This document shows positions 24,201 through 32,938 of a stretch of 64,000 bases of DNA, one piece after another. The stretch lies in the NCBI GenBank assembly GCA_021787595.1, contig JAJYLQ010000009.1, forward strand, positions 1 to 64,000, written 5' to 3'. The notes beneath the pieces were generated by a model, which had not been told where the DNA came from, did no database searches, and saw only the letters and a program-made list of their open reading frames with translations. Both the position numbers and the translations under genes were made by a program. This DNA is from Chloroflexota bacterium. GTDB lineage: Bacteria > Chloroflexota > Anaerolineae > Anaerolineales > Villigracilaceae. How positions within the stretch are numbered: the stretch's first letter is position 1; each line of letters opens with the position of its first letter.

Positions 24201-25514
24201 TTAGATTTCGACAAAATACGCCTGCGCGGCGCGGTCTATCATTTCACGCGTCATCGTGGGCGGGACAGCCAGGTAGGATGAAATGTCGAGGATTTGATCG
24301 CACAGATCGCGCGGATGCGAGGCGCGCAGTTTGCGGTTGCGTTTGATATACCATTCCTGCAGGAGATAGGCGAGACCCTGATCGTTGTATTCGATCTTTT
24401 TGTCCGCGGCCACGCGGCGGAAGATTTCGCGATACTCTTCGTAAGATGGATCGCCGATCTCGACCTTGTGCCGCAGGCGGCGGAGAAATGCTTCATCCAC
24501 CAAATCCTTGGGCGGGAGATTCGTCGAGAAGACGATCAGCACATCGAACGGCACCTCGACCTTTCGTCCGGTGTGGAGGCGCAGGAAATCCACGCGGTTC
24601 TCGAGTGGGACGATCCAGCGGTTCAACAAATCGCGCGGACGAACCTGCTGCCGCCCGAAGTCATCAATCAAAAGGATGCCGCCGTTCGCCTTGACCTGGA
24701 ACGGCGCTTCATAGAATTTGTGCGTATCATCGAAGACGAGGTCGAGGCCCTCGAGCGTCAATTCACCGCCGACGACAATGAACGGACGGCGAATCTTCAC
24801 CCAGCGCGGATCGCGGCGCGTGTTGGAGCGCAGGCCGCCGGTGCTGGATCCATTGGCTTCGGCTTCCGGCGCGAGTTTGTGACTGACAGCATCGTATACC
24901 TTGATCACCTGTCCGTCCAGATAAAGAGCAAACGGAATGTACATGGTCTGGCTCAACACAAGATTGCCAAAGGCGCGGGCGATGCTGGTCTTGCCGTTGC
25001 CCGGAGGGCCGTACATAAAAATGGATGTTCCGGAATTCAGGGCCGGGCCAAGCCGTTGAAATGTGGTTTCGGAGATGACCAGCTGCGAAAGGATTTGCCG
25101 CATCGTGCGCGTGGTAACCGTCATGCGCCCGCTCTTCTGGCGGCGGATCGCTTCGTTATAAACTTCAAACGGCACGGGCGCCTGCCCGGCATATTGACTG
25201 CGTTCGAGCGCTTCACGCGCGCGTGTATTGCCCGCGCTTGTAATACCGTATGTATATGCGCCTTCGCCCAGCCCGCCCTGGGACGATCTCACCTCGATGA
25301 ATTTTTCCTGTTTCAGCGCAGTCAACAACTGGTCAGTCACGCTGGCAAAGGGCAGGGCAATCTCCTCAGCGATTTTGAATCCGGTCATGTAGCCGCGCGA
25401 ATACAACACCTTTAGCACCAAATCCTGCAGCCAAAGCGGGGAAAGACCCGTGTCGTCCAAACTGTTGATTTGGGGCGGAATAAATGAAACATTGGAGGAT
25501 GATGGATAGGTCAT
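24201..25514 (-). CDS. AAA ATPase with N-terminal winged-helix-like domain
   Basis: The 437-aa protein has a helical, winged-helix-like N-terminus (LQDLVLKVLYSRGYMTGFKIAEEI). An AAA module follows: Walker A YGPPGNGKTS (about 171-180), Walker B GGILLIDDFG, sensor-like VFSTN and arginine-rich FLRRLRHKVEI. The specific role is unknown. It is followed closely by the GDPD gene but separated by a repeat. A remodelling role in secretion or regulation is possible; I have no stronger evidence. Confidence 0.8.
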   Translation of the reverse strand: MTYPSSSNVSFIPPQINSLDDTGLSPLWLQDLVLKVLYSRGYMTGFKIAEEIALPFASVTDQLLTALKQEKFIEVRSSQGGLGEGAYTYGITSAGNTRAREALERSQYAGQAPVPFEVYNEAIRRQKSGRMTVTTRTMRQILSQLVISETTFQRLGPALNSGTSIFMYGPPGNGKTSIARAFGNLVLSQTMYIPFALYLDGQVIKVYDAVSHKLAPEAEANGSSTGGLRSNTRRDPRWVKIRRPFIVVGGELTLEGLDLVFDDTHKFYEAPFQVKANGGILLIDDFGRQQVRPRDLLNRWIVPLENRVDFLRLHTGRKVEVPFDVLIVFSTNLPPKDLVDEAFLRRLRHKVEIGDPSYEEYREIFRRVAADKKIEYNDQGLAYLLQEWYIKRNRKLRASHPRDLCDQILDISSYLAVPPTMTREMIDRAAQAYFVEI

Positions 25515-25644
25515 GCCGCCTCACTACTCAAGGAAAATGAAAAAATTCTCGAATGGATTGGATTATAGCACGCCGCGTCAAAACCACTCCTGACAAACAC
25601 ATTTCGATTGGCAACACCGATTCTGATCGGCGAAGTCAGGAGGC

Positions 25645-25673
25645 TTCGACGCTGCCACCGACTCGTTTATAAT
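25645..25673 (+). promoter_or_regulatory. Promoter of the glycosyltransferase gene, leaderless arrangement
   Basis: TTCGAC and TATAAT are separated by 17 nt. The -10 box ends 8 nt before the ATG, leaving no room for a Shine-Dalgarno sequence. Confidence 0.65.
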
Positions 25674-25681
25674 CACGCATT

Positions 25682-26365
25682 ATGAATCTATCCGTGGTCA
25701 TTCCTGTCTATAATGAAAAAGACAATGTCGAAACGATCATCCAGCGCGTCGAGGATTCGAAGCTGGCGCGCGAAATCGTCATCGTGGATGACGGCTCGAT
25801 GGACGGAACGCGCGACATCCTGAAGAAGCTCGATGGCCGGGGCGGACTGCGCGTCATCCTGCACGAAAAGAATCAAGGCAAAGGCGCCGCCGTCCGCACG
25901 GGACTGGAGGCGGCCACCGGCGATGTGATTTTGATCCAGGACGCGGACCTCGAGTACAGTCCGCGCGATTATCCGGTTCTGCTCCAGCCGCTCGAAGAGG
26001 GCATCGCGGACGTCGTATATGGTTCGCGGTTTTTGGGCGGGCCGCATCGGGTTGTCATGTTCTGGCATTTGCTTGCCAACCAGCTGCTGACCTTCATGAC
26101 AAACCTTCTGTACGACACGATCCTGAGCGACATGGAGACCGGCTATAAGGTTTTCCGCCGCGAGGTCATTGCCGGGATGAAACTGCGCGCCAACCGCTTC
26201 GATTTCGAGCCGGAGTTCACCGCCAAAGTGATCAAGCGCCATTACCGGATTTACGAAGTGCCGATCTCGTTCAACCCCCGCGATTATTCACAGGGCAAGA
26301 AGATCAAACTCCAGGATGCCTTTGCCGCTGTGTGGACGTTGTTGAGATACAGGTTTATGGATTAA
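25682..26365 (+). CDS. Family 2 glycosyltransferase (dolichyl-phosphate-mannose-synthase-like)
   Basis: The 227-aa GT-A enzyme starts MNLSVVIPVYNEKDNVETII and has VDDGSMDGT, the DxD motif QDADLEYSPRDY, SRFLGG and the late KVFRREV...FEPEFTAKV. It lacks the C-terminal membrane helices of larger DPM-type proteins, so it is cytoplasmic or peripheral. It would transfer a sugar from a nucleotide donor to a lipid-phosphate or glycan acceptor. Confidence 0.92.
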   Translation: MNLSVVIPVYNEKDNVETIIQRVEDSKLAREIVIVDDGSMDGTRDILKKLDGRGGLRVILHEKNQGKGAAVRTGLEAATGDVILIQDADLEYSPRDYPVLLQPLEEGIADVVYGSRFLGGPHRVVMFWHLLANQLLTFMTNLLYDTILSDMETGYKVFRREVIAGMKLRANRFDFEPEFTAKVIKRHYRIYEVPISFNPRDYSQGKKIKLQDAFAAVWTLLRYRFMD

Positions 26366-26380
26366 ATTTGCAAAGGCACA

Positions 26381-26412
26381 GTGGCGCCTCTGGCGCCATA
26401 CCCCTACTTTTT
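26381..26412 (+). terminator. Terminator between convergent genes
   Basis: The stem TGGCGCC/GGCGCCA has a 3-nt loop and is followed after about 10 nt by a run of seven T. It lies between the glycosyltransferase gene and the convergent protease gene. Confidence 0.5.
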
Positions 26413-26874
26413 TTACCCAAACAATTCCACGCACAACGCTTCCAACCCATCCAGCGCAACGCGGACGGAATCGGAGACGCCCTGATGGCTGCCCGTCTCC
26501 GGCTGGACCCCGATCACAAATATCTCAGGTCGAACATCCTTCGGCAGAATTTTGAAGAACAATGACAAGTTCGCCGCCGGCGTGGAAACGCCCGCAATGC
26601 GAAGCTCATCGAGCTGGAATAAAGCCATATCGCCGGGAACCGCATCCGGTATGCTGGCCGCGCAAATCACCAGCACCACATCCGGGTGGGACGTTTCTAT
26701 CGAACGCAATTGCTTTTCGGGAACGAGGCCGCCGTCAATCAATGGGACGTTCACTTTGCCCTGCAAACGTTTGATCAGGAAACAGCCAATGCCCTCATCC
26801 CCGCGCTGGCGGTCGCCAATGCCGAGGATCAGGACTTTCTTGTTTTCGAGACGCGTCCCCAATTCGTCAATCAC
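26413..26874 (-). CDS. Hydrogenase-maturation-type protease
   Basis: The 153-aa protein is of the HyaD/HybD/HycI family, which trims the large-subunit C-terminus of NiFe hydrogenases. The signature GIGDRQRGDEGIGCFLIKRL is present (family GxGNxLxxDDGxG; here the first Asn is Asp and the second acidic residue is Glu). So is a mid-protein Asp-rich LVICAASIPDAVPGDM. No hydrogenase subunit or hyp gene lies in the window, so its substrate is elsewhere or it has another role. Confidence 0.78.
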   Translation of the reverse strand: MIDELGTRLENKKVLILGIGDRQRGDEGIGCFLIKRLQGKVNVPLIDGGLVPEKQLRSIETSHPDVVLVICAASIPDAVPGDMALFQLDELRIAGVSTPAANLSLFFKILPKDVRPEIFVIGVQPETGSHQGVSDSVRVALDGLEALCVELFG

Positions 26875-26943
26875 ATTTTGATTTTAATGCCATTTGGGCA
26901 GGTTGCGTTTGCGAAGTTCCCCAAGAGAGAAACGTCGGCTCAT

Positions 26944-26979
26944 AAAAAAAGCCAACTCCCTGACTGGGTTGGCTTTTTT
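26944..26979 (-). terminator. Terminator downstream of the S41 protease gene
   Basis: AAAAAAAGCCAAC and GTTGGCTTTTTT form a strong stem with a T-run on either strand. It stops transcription of the S41 protease gene before the hydrogenase-type protease gene. Confidence 0.85.
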
Positions 26980-27064
26980 CGCGCTAATTCGTGAAATTGG
27001 CGGCTAAAATCTTGAAAGATTAAATTCGGGGCGAGTCATGTTTCTCGCCGCAATTGCTGATTTC

Positions 27065-29629
27065 TTACGGCACGATGTTCACCGTGTAATCCAGCACATA
27101 ATCGCCCGCCGCATAATCAGACGTGCCGTCATTGATCTTGCTGGTGAATGTGGCAGTCGTCGTGAGATGATGCTGCCCAACGGGCCAATTGCTCAAAGCC
27201 GCATACCATGTGTGGCATTGCTGTCCGTTTTGAGCGTTGTCCGTCGCGGCAAAATCGCTCACGGGAACGTCCTTGCCATCCAGCGTAAATTTTAATTGAA
27301 TGCTTTCCAAGTCGGTATTGAGTACATCGGCGGTGGTCGCGCACCAGCCATAATCCCAAAGAATCTGATCCGTCACGGACAAAGCAGCCGTAAATGTCAG
27401 CGTACCGGGCCTGGCATAATCAGAGGGTTGATACTGCTCGACAACTTTTTGATCAAGGGGAGACACGCCGGAGGCCGCCGCGGCTTGCGACTGGCTGACC
27501 GTGTCAATCGTCGGCGCGCTGGCCGCGGGTTGAAGCGTCACGGATGGAGTCGGAACGCTGGATGATGTCGAACCCTGCGGCGATGAACTCGATTGTCCGA
27601 GCACGGCCTGGACAGCCGCGTTCAACACAACGTCATCGGTGGATGCGGCATTGGACGCGTCGATCGGGACTTTGATCGTCGGCTTGACGCCCTGCCCCTC
27701 GAGGAAGATGCCGCCATCCGGCAGGACGAAACGCCCGAACGGGAATTGCATTGCAAAACCTTCAGGCATCTGGAACTGTCCGCGCGAGACTTCCGCCTCC
27801 GCGCCCGCCGTCGGATATTGGCCGATCACCATCATGCCGGGCACCTGGCTGAATCCATAAGATTCCAACTCACAGGCGCTGAAACAGGCGGGGCCGACCA
27901 GCAGCGCCATCTTGTTGAAATGATACTGCTCCACGTTAGGTGTGAACTTTTCCGGAATCCCTTCCGGTTGGAATTTTCCAGACTCGGCGCTGTAATATTC
28001 GAGTTGCCCAAGCGTGACTGTGTTTGTGTTCAAAAATCCTTCCAGGCCAAGCGGAGCGCCGCCGCTGTTGTAGCGCATGTCAATGATCAGGCCGTTCACC
28101 TGGCGATCCTGGAATTGTTGAAGCGCGCGCTGGAACAAGCGGATGATGAGATTCAAATCGTCATCGTTGCTGTTGATGCGGATATAACCGATCTGTGCGC
28201 TTCTTACAGAACCACTCTGCGAATTGCCGTTGCCAAGAATTTGATAGTCAACCGGCAAAAGCGGATCGGTGTTGACTCCATAATAGAGCGAAGTCCGCGC
28301 AAAGCTGTCGCGTTCCTGGATGGCGGTCAACGTTGCGGTCTGGGACTGCCCGCCGGGATTCGTAAATGCGACTGCGGCTTTTGTTCCCGGCTGGGCGCGC
28401 AAGAGATAACGCGCCTGCTGGAGTTGAATCGCAAAGTCGGATGATTGATCGGAATACGAGTGTGCGCTGGCAACCGCGTCCTTGATCGGCTTGCCGTTGA
28501 AAGCCGTCACGGTTGCGCCAACCTTCATGCCCGCCTGCTCCGCCGGGCCGCCGCTCGTCAAGTAAATGACCATGTAACTTCCATCGTCCAATTGGCGGAT
28601 CGAGAATCCATAACCGCCTGCGGTGGCATTGGTGAAATCCTGCTGGGCGTATTGTCCGCCATCCAGACCAACATGCGCGTCCTTGAATGCCCACGTGAAA
28701 TCGCGCAAGGCAAGGTAGAACGCGTTCGGGTCGTGATTCTGTTCCGCGGCGGCAACGCGCGGCCGGATCTGCGAATACAACTGATCCCAATTGGGCTGCT
28801 TGCCCTGGATGCCGTTGAAGGCATAATCCTGCTTGACGAGATTGAACATATCGTCGAACGCTTTGGTGTACGACTCATTCGAAAAATCTTTTACAGCTGC
28901 GGATTTCGGTTCATACAACGTCAGGCTGGGAGTCGGCACCTGCGTGACGGTAAACGGCTCCTTGTCCAGGTTGACGATCGAATACCCTGCGGGAATCGGA
29001 CCCACCGGATCGTCCGCCGTGAAAAGCTTTTTATCCGCGCCGAATCCGGTTGGGAATTTTTGGTTGGCGTCCGGCGCCCAAACCACAAGGTTCCCGCCGA
29101 CGACTTCATCATTGTTGTCGCTGTCGGTGATGACGGATGCCAGATAATTCGGCCAGCCTTGCGACGGATCATCGCCTTCGGAATACGGGCCGCCGGTCAG
29201 GTTCGGCCAGTAAGACACGGCAAAGACCTGCACGCCCGCATCGTTCCTGCCATCGTTCGAAACATTCACCATCGTGCCGGTTGGCCGCGCGGGCAGCTGC
29301 AAAGTATATTTGCCGGTTTTTGCTTTGGCATCTATGGAAAGAAAACCAAGCGTCTGCGAAGAAACCGGGATCGTCCAGTTTTGATCGCGTTTGACAAAGC
29401 CGTACATATCCACCAATGCCACGGCGTTTTCAACATAATACGTTGTGATAATGTCATTGGTATAAGTGAAACTTCCCGTGATCTCGTACGGCTGGTTGCC
29501 CGAGGCGGGAATTCGAACGACGGGACTTTGGGTCTGCGTGATCTGCGGCAGGTTGAAACTGCTGCACGCCGCCTGCGCCAGACTCAAAACCACAAGCACT
29601 GCCGTGATCTTAAATAGTTTTGATCTCAT
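27065..29629 (-). CDS. S41-family secreted peptidase lipoprotein with PDZ domain
   Basis: The 854-aa protein has a lipobox (AQAACSS, Cys near residue 22). An Ig-like N-terminal region is followed by a helical S41 cap (YTKAFDDMFNLVKQDYAF), and a PDZ domain (MVIYLTSGGPAEQAGMKVGATVTAFNGKPI, about 355-385). The tail-specific-protease core holds GYIRINS..., GLIIDMRYNSGGA and LVGPACFSACELESYGF with the probable catalytic Ser. A Ser/Thr-rich linker and a beta-sandwich end follow. It should act outside the membrane. The catalytic Lys/Tyr partner is not certain from sequence alone. Confidence 0.88.
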   Translation of the reverse strand: MRSKLFKITAVLVVLSLAQAACSSFNLPQITQTQSPVVRIPASGNQPYEITGSFTYTNDIITTYYVENAVALVDMYGFVKRDQNWTIPVSSQTLGFLSIDAKAKTGKYTLQLPARPTGTMVNVSNDGRNDAGVQVFAVSYWPNLTGGPYSEGDDPSQGWPNYLASVITDSDNNDEVVGGNLVVWAPDANQKFPTGFGADKKLFTADDPVGPIPAGYSIVNLDKEPFTVTQVPTPSLTLYEPKSAAVKDFSNESYTKAFDDMFNLVKQDYAFNGIQGKQPNWDQLYSQIRPRVAAAEQNHDPNAFYLALRDFTWAFKDAHVGLDGGQYAQQDFTNATAGGYGFSIRQLDDGSYMVIYLTSGGPAEQAGMKVGATVTAFNGKPIKDAVASAHSYSDQSSDFAIQLQQARYLLRAQPGTKAAVAFTNPGGQSQTATLTAIQERDSFARTSLYYGVNTDPLLPVDYQILGNGNSQSGSVRSAQIGYIRINSNDDDLNLIIRLFQRALQQFQDRQVNGLIIDMRYNSGGAPLGLEGFLNTNTVTLGQLEYYSAESGKFQPEGIPEKFTPNVEQYHFNKMALLVGPACFSACELESYGFSQVPGMMVIGQYPTAGAEAEVSRGQFQMPEGFAMQFPFGRFVLPDGGIFLEGQGVKPTIKVPIDASNAASTDDVVLNAAVQAVLGQSSSSPQGSTSSSVPTPSVTLQPAASAPTIDTVSQSQAAAASGVSPLDQKVVEQYQPSDYARPGTLTFTAALSVTDQILWDYGWCATTADVLNTDLESIQLKFTLDGKDVPVSDFAATDNAQNGQQCHTWYAALSNWPVGQHHLTTTATFTSKINDGTSDYAAGDYVLDYTVNIVP

Positions 29630-29667
29630 CTCTGCTCCTTGAAATGCGGGCTATTATATCGCGAAGG

Positions 29668-29673
29668 TATAAT
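29668..29673 (+). promoter_or_regulatory. -10 box directly before a GTG start
   Basis: TATAAT ends 6 nt before GTG in the 50-bp gap between divergent genes. There is no Shine-Dalgarno sequence. Confidence 0.6.
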
Positions 29674-29679
29674 TGGATT

Positions 29680-30003
29680 GTGAACGTGCAAACGCAGATC
29701 AATGCAGAATTCGAACGCGCCGAACGAGCCCGCGCCCGCGGCAAGGAGGGACAGGCACGCGTTTGCGCACGGCGCGCAGCGGGGATCGCGGCGCGCGAAT
29801 ATTTTACGCGGCGCGGACGCATCATCCGCTCACCAAGCGCGATGGATTTGTTGAATCTGCTCACGGATGAACCGCTTCTTTCCCCGGACCTCAAGCAGTC
29901 TGCCGTTTATTTGACTTTGCGCGTGAACGAGGAATTCAAACTGCCGGTGGATGTGGATTTGATCGAGGACGCGAGGAAATTGTGCGAGGGATTATTGAAA
30001 TAA
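29680..30003 (+). CDS. Helical 107-aa protein, possibly HEPN-like
   Basis: I start at GTG, just after a TATAAT box; the longer reading would cross the promoter. The protein is all-helical: INAEFERAERARARGKEGQARVCARRAAGIAAREYF, then SAMDLLNLL and a C-terminal DVDLIEDARKLCEGLL. The arrangement (basic N-terminal helices with a conserved-looking AARRAAGIA core) recalls small HEPN-type helical bundles, but the catalytic RxxxxH motif is not present. Function unknown. Confidence 0.6.
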   Translation: MNVQTQINAEFERAERARARGKEGQARVCARRAAGIAAREYFTRRGRIIRSPSAMDLLNLLTDEPLLSPDLKQSAVYLTLRVNEEFKLPVDVDLIEDARKLCEGLLK

Positions 30004-30012
30004 CTGATGTTA

Positions 30013-30100
30013 CGCAAACTTCTCCCTCATCCCCCAACCCTTCCCCCGAATGGGGAAGGGAGTCCCCTCTCCCCGCGGGAGAGGGCCGGGGTGAGGGTGT
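30013..30100. repeat. Repeat family B, core-only copy
   Basis: TTCTCCCTCATCCCC, CTTCCCCCGAATGGGGAAG and CTCTCCCCGCGGGAGAG hairpins match the centre of the 171-bp family B elements without their terminal repeats. The wider flanks GTTACGCAA and TTGCGTAAC (30010-30018 and 30123-30131, both followed or preceded by CATCAG-type sequence) form their own inverted repeat. Confidence 0.7.
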
Positions 30101-30150
30101 ATAAGATGAAAAAATGATTGGATTGCGTAACATCAGTGAAATAATATTGT

Positions 30151-30417
30151 TTATGTCCGTCTTCCAAACAAATGGAACAGTGCGCGGGCAACGGTGAGAA
30201 CAACCAGGGTTCCCGAAATCACGCCGCCGAACACAAGCAGCAATCTCTCCCAGTCATGCAAACGGAACGCGATCTCTTCGCGCGGCGGAAGATGAATTCG
30301 CCCGTGCAGGCCGCGGACAAAATCCCTTCGAGGCGTGATCCGCCTCAGCGTCCCGGCCAGACGCGTTTCCAGTTCGTCCAATCTTGATGTTTCAGAAGAT
30401 GTCTTTCTCTTGCTCAT
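30151..30417 (-). CDS. Small single-pass membrane protein, 88 aa
   Basis: A basic, helical N-terminal half (LDELETRLAGTLRRITPRRDFVRGLHGRI) is followed by one membrane helix (LLLVFGGVISGTLVVLTVARALF). It lies 15 nt downstream of degV in the sigma factor operon. An anti-sigma role is conceivable from position, but the zinc-binding motif of common anti-sigma factors is absent. No family recognised. Confidence 0.65.
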   Translation of the reverse strand: MSKRKTSSETSRLDELETRLAGTLRRITPRRDFVRGLHGRIHLPPREEIAFRLHDWERLLLVFGGVISGTLVVLTVARALFHLFGRRT

Positions 30418-30431
30418 TCGATCTCACAAGT

Positions 30432-31274
30432 CTATTCGGCAGGGTACAAAACAAGCGCCAAAGAGCCAGGCCCAAATTGGACAACGAGAGAAATGGTGAA
30501 GTCGGTCAATTCCGCATCTTTGACCTTGAAATTCTTCCTTGCCTCTTCCAATAAGGTTTTGCCCGCTTCCAGATCGCGCGCGTGGGCCACATTGACATGA
30601 ACAGGAATATCGTCCATGGCCTGCTTTCCTAATTCGATCACGCGCGCCAGGGCAGCCTTTCGAGTGCGAACCTTGTCCACCATGTCGAGAATCCCGTCCT
30701 CGATACGGGCGATCGGCTTGACGTTCAAAACGGAAGCCAGCGCGGAGGAAAGAGTCCCGACGCGCCCGCTGCGGCGGGCGTACTCCAGCGTGTCCATGGT
30801 GACGATCAATTGGGTGCGGCCGCGCACCGACTCGAGGTAGCTCACGATTTCCTGAACGCTTTTTCCGGCGCGATCCATTTGACGCGCCGTCCGGCACATG
30901 AACGCCAGACTCGCCGAGCCGTTCAGGGAATCGAACGGAACGATCTTGAACGTATCCTTCAGCTCATCTGCCGCGGCGACCGCGGAGGCATACGTCCCGG
31001 AAAGTTTGCTGGTCACATGAATGGAAAGGATGGTGTCGCCCGGCTTGAAATTTTTCCTATAGAATTCGACGAACTGATGCGGGGAGGGCTGGGAGGTTTT
31101 CGGAAAGGCTTTGTTCGCCGCCACTTCCTTGTAAAAATCTTCAAGCCCCATTTCCGCAAACTGAATGAAGGTTTTATCGCCAAATTGAATATTGATCGGA
31201 ATGACTTGAATGTCGAATTCCTTTTCCCATCCTGACGGCATATCCGCCGCGCCATCGGTCACAATTCTCAACAT
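30432..31274 (-). CDS. DegV-family fatty-acid-binding protein
   Basis: The 280-aa EDD-fold protein has IVTDGAADMPSGW at the N-terminus, the KTSQPSPHQFVEFYRK block, ILSIHVTSKLSGTYASA around the carboxylate-binding Ser, and GSASLAFMCRTARQM. DegV proteins bind fatty acids; the related FakB delivers them to the FakA kinase, which is not in this window. It starts 4 nt after the sigma factor gene stop, so the two are in one operon. Confidence 0.9.
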   Translation of the reverse strand: MLRIVTDGAADMPSGWEKEFDIQVIPINIQFGDKTFIQFAEMGLEDFYKEVAANKAFPKTSQPSPHQFVEFYRKNFKPGDTILSIHVTSKLSGTYASAVAAADELKDTFKIVPFDSLNGSASLAFMCRTARQMDRAGKSVQEIVSYLESVRGRTQLIVTMDTLEYARRSGRVGTLSSALASVLNVKPIARIEDGILDMVDKVRTRKAALARVIELGKQAMDDIPVHVNVAHARDLEAGKTLLEEARKNFKVKDAELTDFTISLVVQFGPGSLALVLYPAE

Positions 31275-31277
31275 AGC

Positions 31278-31850
31278 TCAATCTCCTTCCAGGTTTATGC
31301 TTTGATCGCCGAGCTGATCACGCAGCGCCAAAAGCGTGCGATGATAAAGGCTTTTGACCGCGCCTTCGCTGCGTCCCATGATCTGGCCGATCTCCGCATT
31401 CGACAAATTCTCGACGAACTTGAGAATGAGCAGAGTCTGACGTTCCGGAGGCAGCTGCCGGATCAAGCGCAGAAGCGACTCCTGTTCCTGCGAATGCACC
31501 AGCGTGGACTCCGGCCGGTCTTCCCTCGACGAGGCGATGGGCGCGTCGTTCAACGGGATTTCCTGCCGCCGGCTGCGATCCCGGTGCCAGTTCGCCACCA
31601 AATTGTGAGCAATGCGATACAACCACGCAGAGAACGGCAGGCCGCGGTCCGTATAATTGTGGATGTGATTCATCGCCCGCTGGAAAACGCGGGCAGTGAG
31701 GTCCTCTGCGTCGTGCAGGTTGCCCGTCCGGTAATACACATAGTTGAAGATGCGGTCAATGTAACGCTCGTAAAGCTGACCGAACGCATCGCGGTCGCCT
31801 TGCGCGGCACGGGACAAAACCTCTTCTTCGTTGAACTCGATTTCCGGCAC
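31278..31850 (-). CDS. ECF-type sigma-70 family sigma factor
   Basis: The 190-aa protein has region 2 (FGQLYERYIDRIFNYVYYRTGNLHDAEDLTARVFQRAM) and region 4 (LPPERQTLLILKFVENLSNAEIGQIMGRSEGAVKSLYHRTLLALR), with no regions 1 or 3. It therefore directs RNA polymerase to a special promoter set. It heads an operon with degV and a small membrane protein. The promoter motif it recognises cannot be read here. Confidence 0.9.
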   Translation of the reverse strand: MPEIEFNEEEVLSRAAQGDRDAFGQLYERYIDRIFNYVYYRTGNLHDAEDLTARVFQRAMNHIHNYTDRGLPFSAWLYRIAHNLVANWHRDRSRRQEIPLNDAPIASSREDRPESTLVHSQEQESLLRLIRQLPPERQTLLILKFVENLSNAEIGQIMGRSEGAVKSLYHRTLLALRDQLGDQSINLEGD

Positions 31851-32068
31851 AGATTAACCTTACCGGCGAGGTCTGTTACAAATAACCCCGCCGGATTTGA
31901 GAAGTTGCACAATGCTGTTTTCAGATCGAACTCGTCTTCACGCCAAAGTATATCATGTTCGATTGTGTAAAAAATACATCCGACCTCGCATCTGCGAACG
32001 AGAAAACACGGAACATGAAGGCCGGGCTTTCGTCTATAATCATAAGACCCCCAAAAGGAGATTTGCTT

Positions 32069-32803
32069 ATGCAATTCAATAAAGAAAATAGAAACATGTA
32101 TATTTTGCTGGGTGTGGCCGTCCTGGTGATCCTGGCTGGGATGATTACCCTGATAATATGGGGATCGTCAGGGCGCGGCGGCGGCACGCCCACCGCCAGC
32201 GTGGACGCGATCTACACCGCGGCCTATCAAACTGTCGCCGCGGCGCAGACCGCGCAGCAAGCCTCGCTTCCGCCAACAGATACTCCGGCGCCAAGTCCAT
32301 CCCCAACCTCGCCTGCGGCTGCCACACAGCCAATCAACACGCTAGTCTTTGCCAGCCCCACGACGGGAGCCGCTCAGGGATGCGACAATTCCGCTTTCGT
32401 AAGCGACGTCACCATTCCAGATGGAACCGTCATGTCGCCGGGACAAACCTTCACGAAAACATGGTTGATGCAGAACACAGGCACCTGCGCGTGGGACACA
32501 ACGTACAACATCGCATTCGTGTCGGGAGACGCGATGTCCGGCGCCAAAACGCCATTGACCTTGTCCGTTCCGCCGGGGCAGCAGGTAAAAGTCTCGGTCA
32601 ATTTGACTGCTCCTACAACCCTCGGTGATGCCAAAGGCTACTGGAGATTGATGAATGCCAGCGGCGTATTCTTCGGAGATAGTCCGTGGGTGTTGATCAA
32701 AGTCGCGGCGGCAACTCCAACAGCCACAACCGCCCCGCCGACGAGTACCAACACCAGCGCGCCGCCGACCAATACACCAACCCCAACAACCAAAGCTCCA
32801 TAA
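32069..32803 (+). CDS. Membrane-anchored NBR1-Ig domain protein
   Basis: The 244-aa protein has one N-terminal membrane helix (about 10-30) and a Thr/Pro/Ala linker. An extracellular NBR1-type Ig-like domain follows (about 105-215: [41 protein letters not shown]...[22 protein letters not shown]), then a Thr-Pro tail. The conserved Trp and Cys of the family are present. AAAGGAG precedes this ATG. A terminator follows directly. It is a surface display or wall-binding protein. Confidence 0.87.
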   Translation: MQFNKENRNMYILLGVAVLVILAGMITLIIWGSSGRGGGTPTASVDAIYTAAYQTVAAAQTAQQASLPPTDTPAPSPSPTSPAAATQPINTLVFASPTTGAAQGCDNSAFVSDVTIPDGTVMSPGQTFTKTWLMQNTGTCAWDTTYNIAFVSGDAMSGAKTPLTLSVPPGQQVKVSVNLTAPTTLGDAKGYWRLMNASGVFFGDSPWVLIKVAAATPTATTAPPTSTNTSAPPTNTPTPTTKAP

Positions 32804-32811
32804 CAGGGAAC

Positions 32812-32845
32812 AAAAAACCGGAACCGAAATTGGTTCCGGTTTTTT
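32812..32845 (+). terminator. Terminator after the NBR1-Ig gene
   Basis: A perfect 14-bp stem, AAAAAACCGGAACC/GGTTCCGGTTTTTT, has a 6-nt loop, ends in T6 and lies 8 nt after the stop codon. Confidence 0.92.
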
Positions 32846-32891
32846 GTTTTAAAAAATCCCCATTGGTATAATTTAATTTTGCCCGTTCGCA

Positions 32892-32919
32892 TTGATTCTT
32901 GAAACAGATGTGCTATAAT
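32892..32919 (+). promoter_or_regulatory. Promoter of uvrA
   Basis: TTGATT and TATAAT are separated by 16 nt. The ATG is 20 nt after the -10 box, behind a weak AAAGG site. No LexA-like box is evident. Confidence 0.55.
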
Positions 32920-32938
32920 CGAATTCCCAAAGGTTGAT

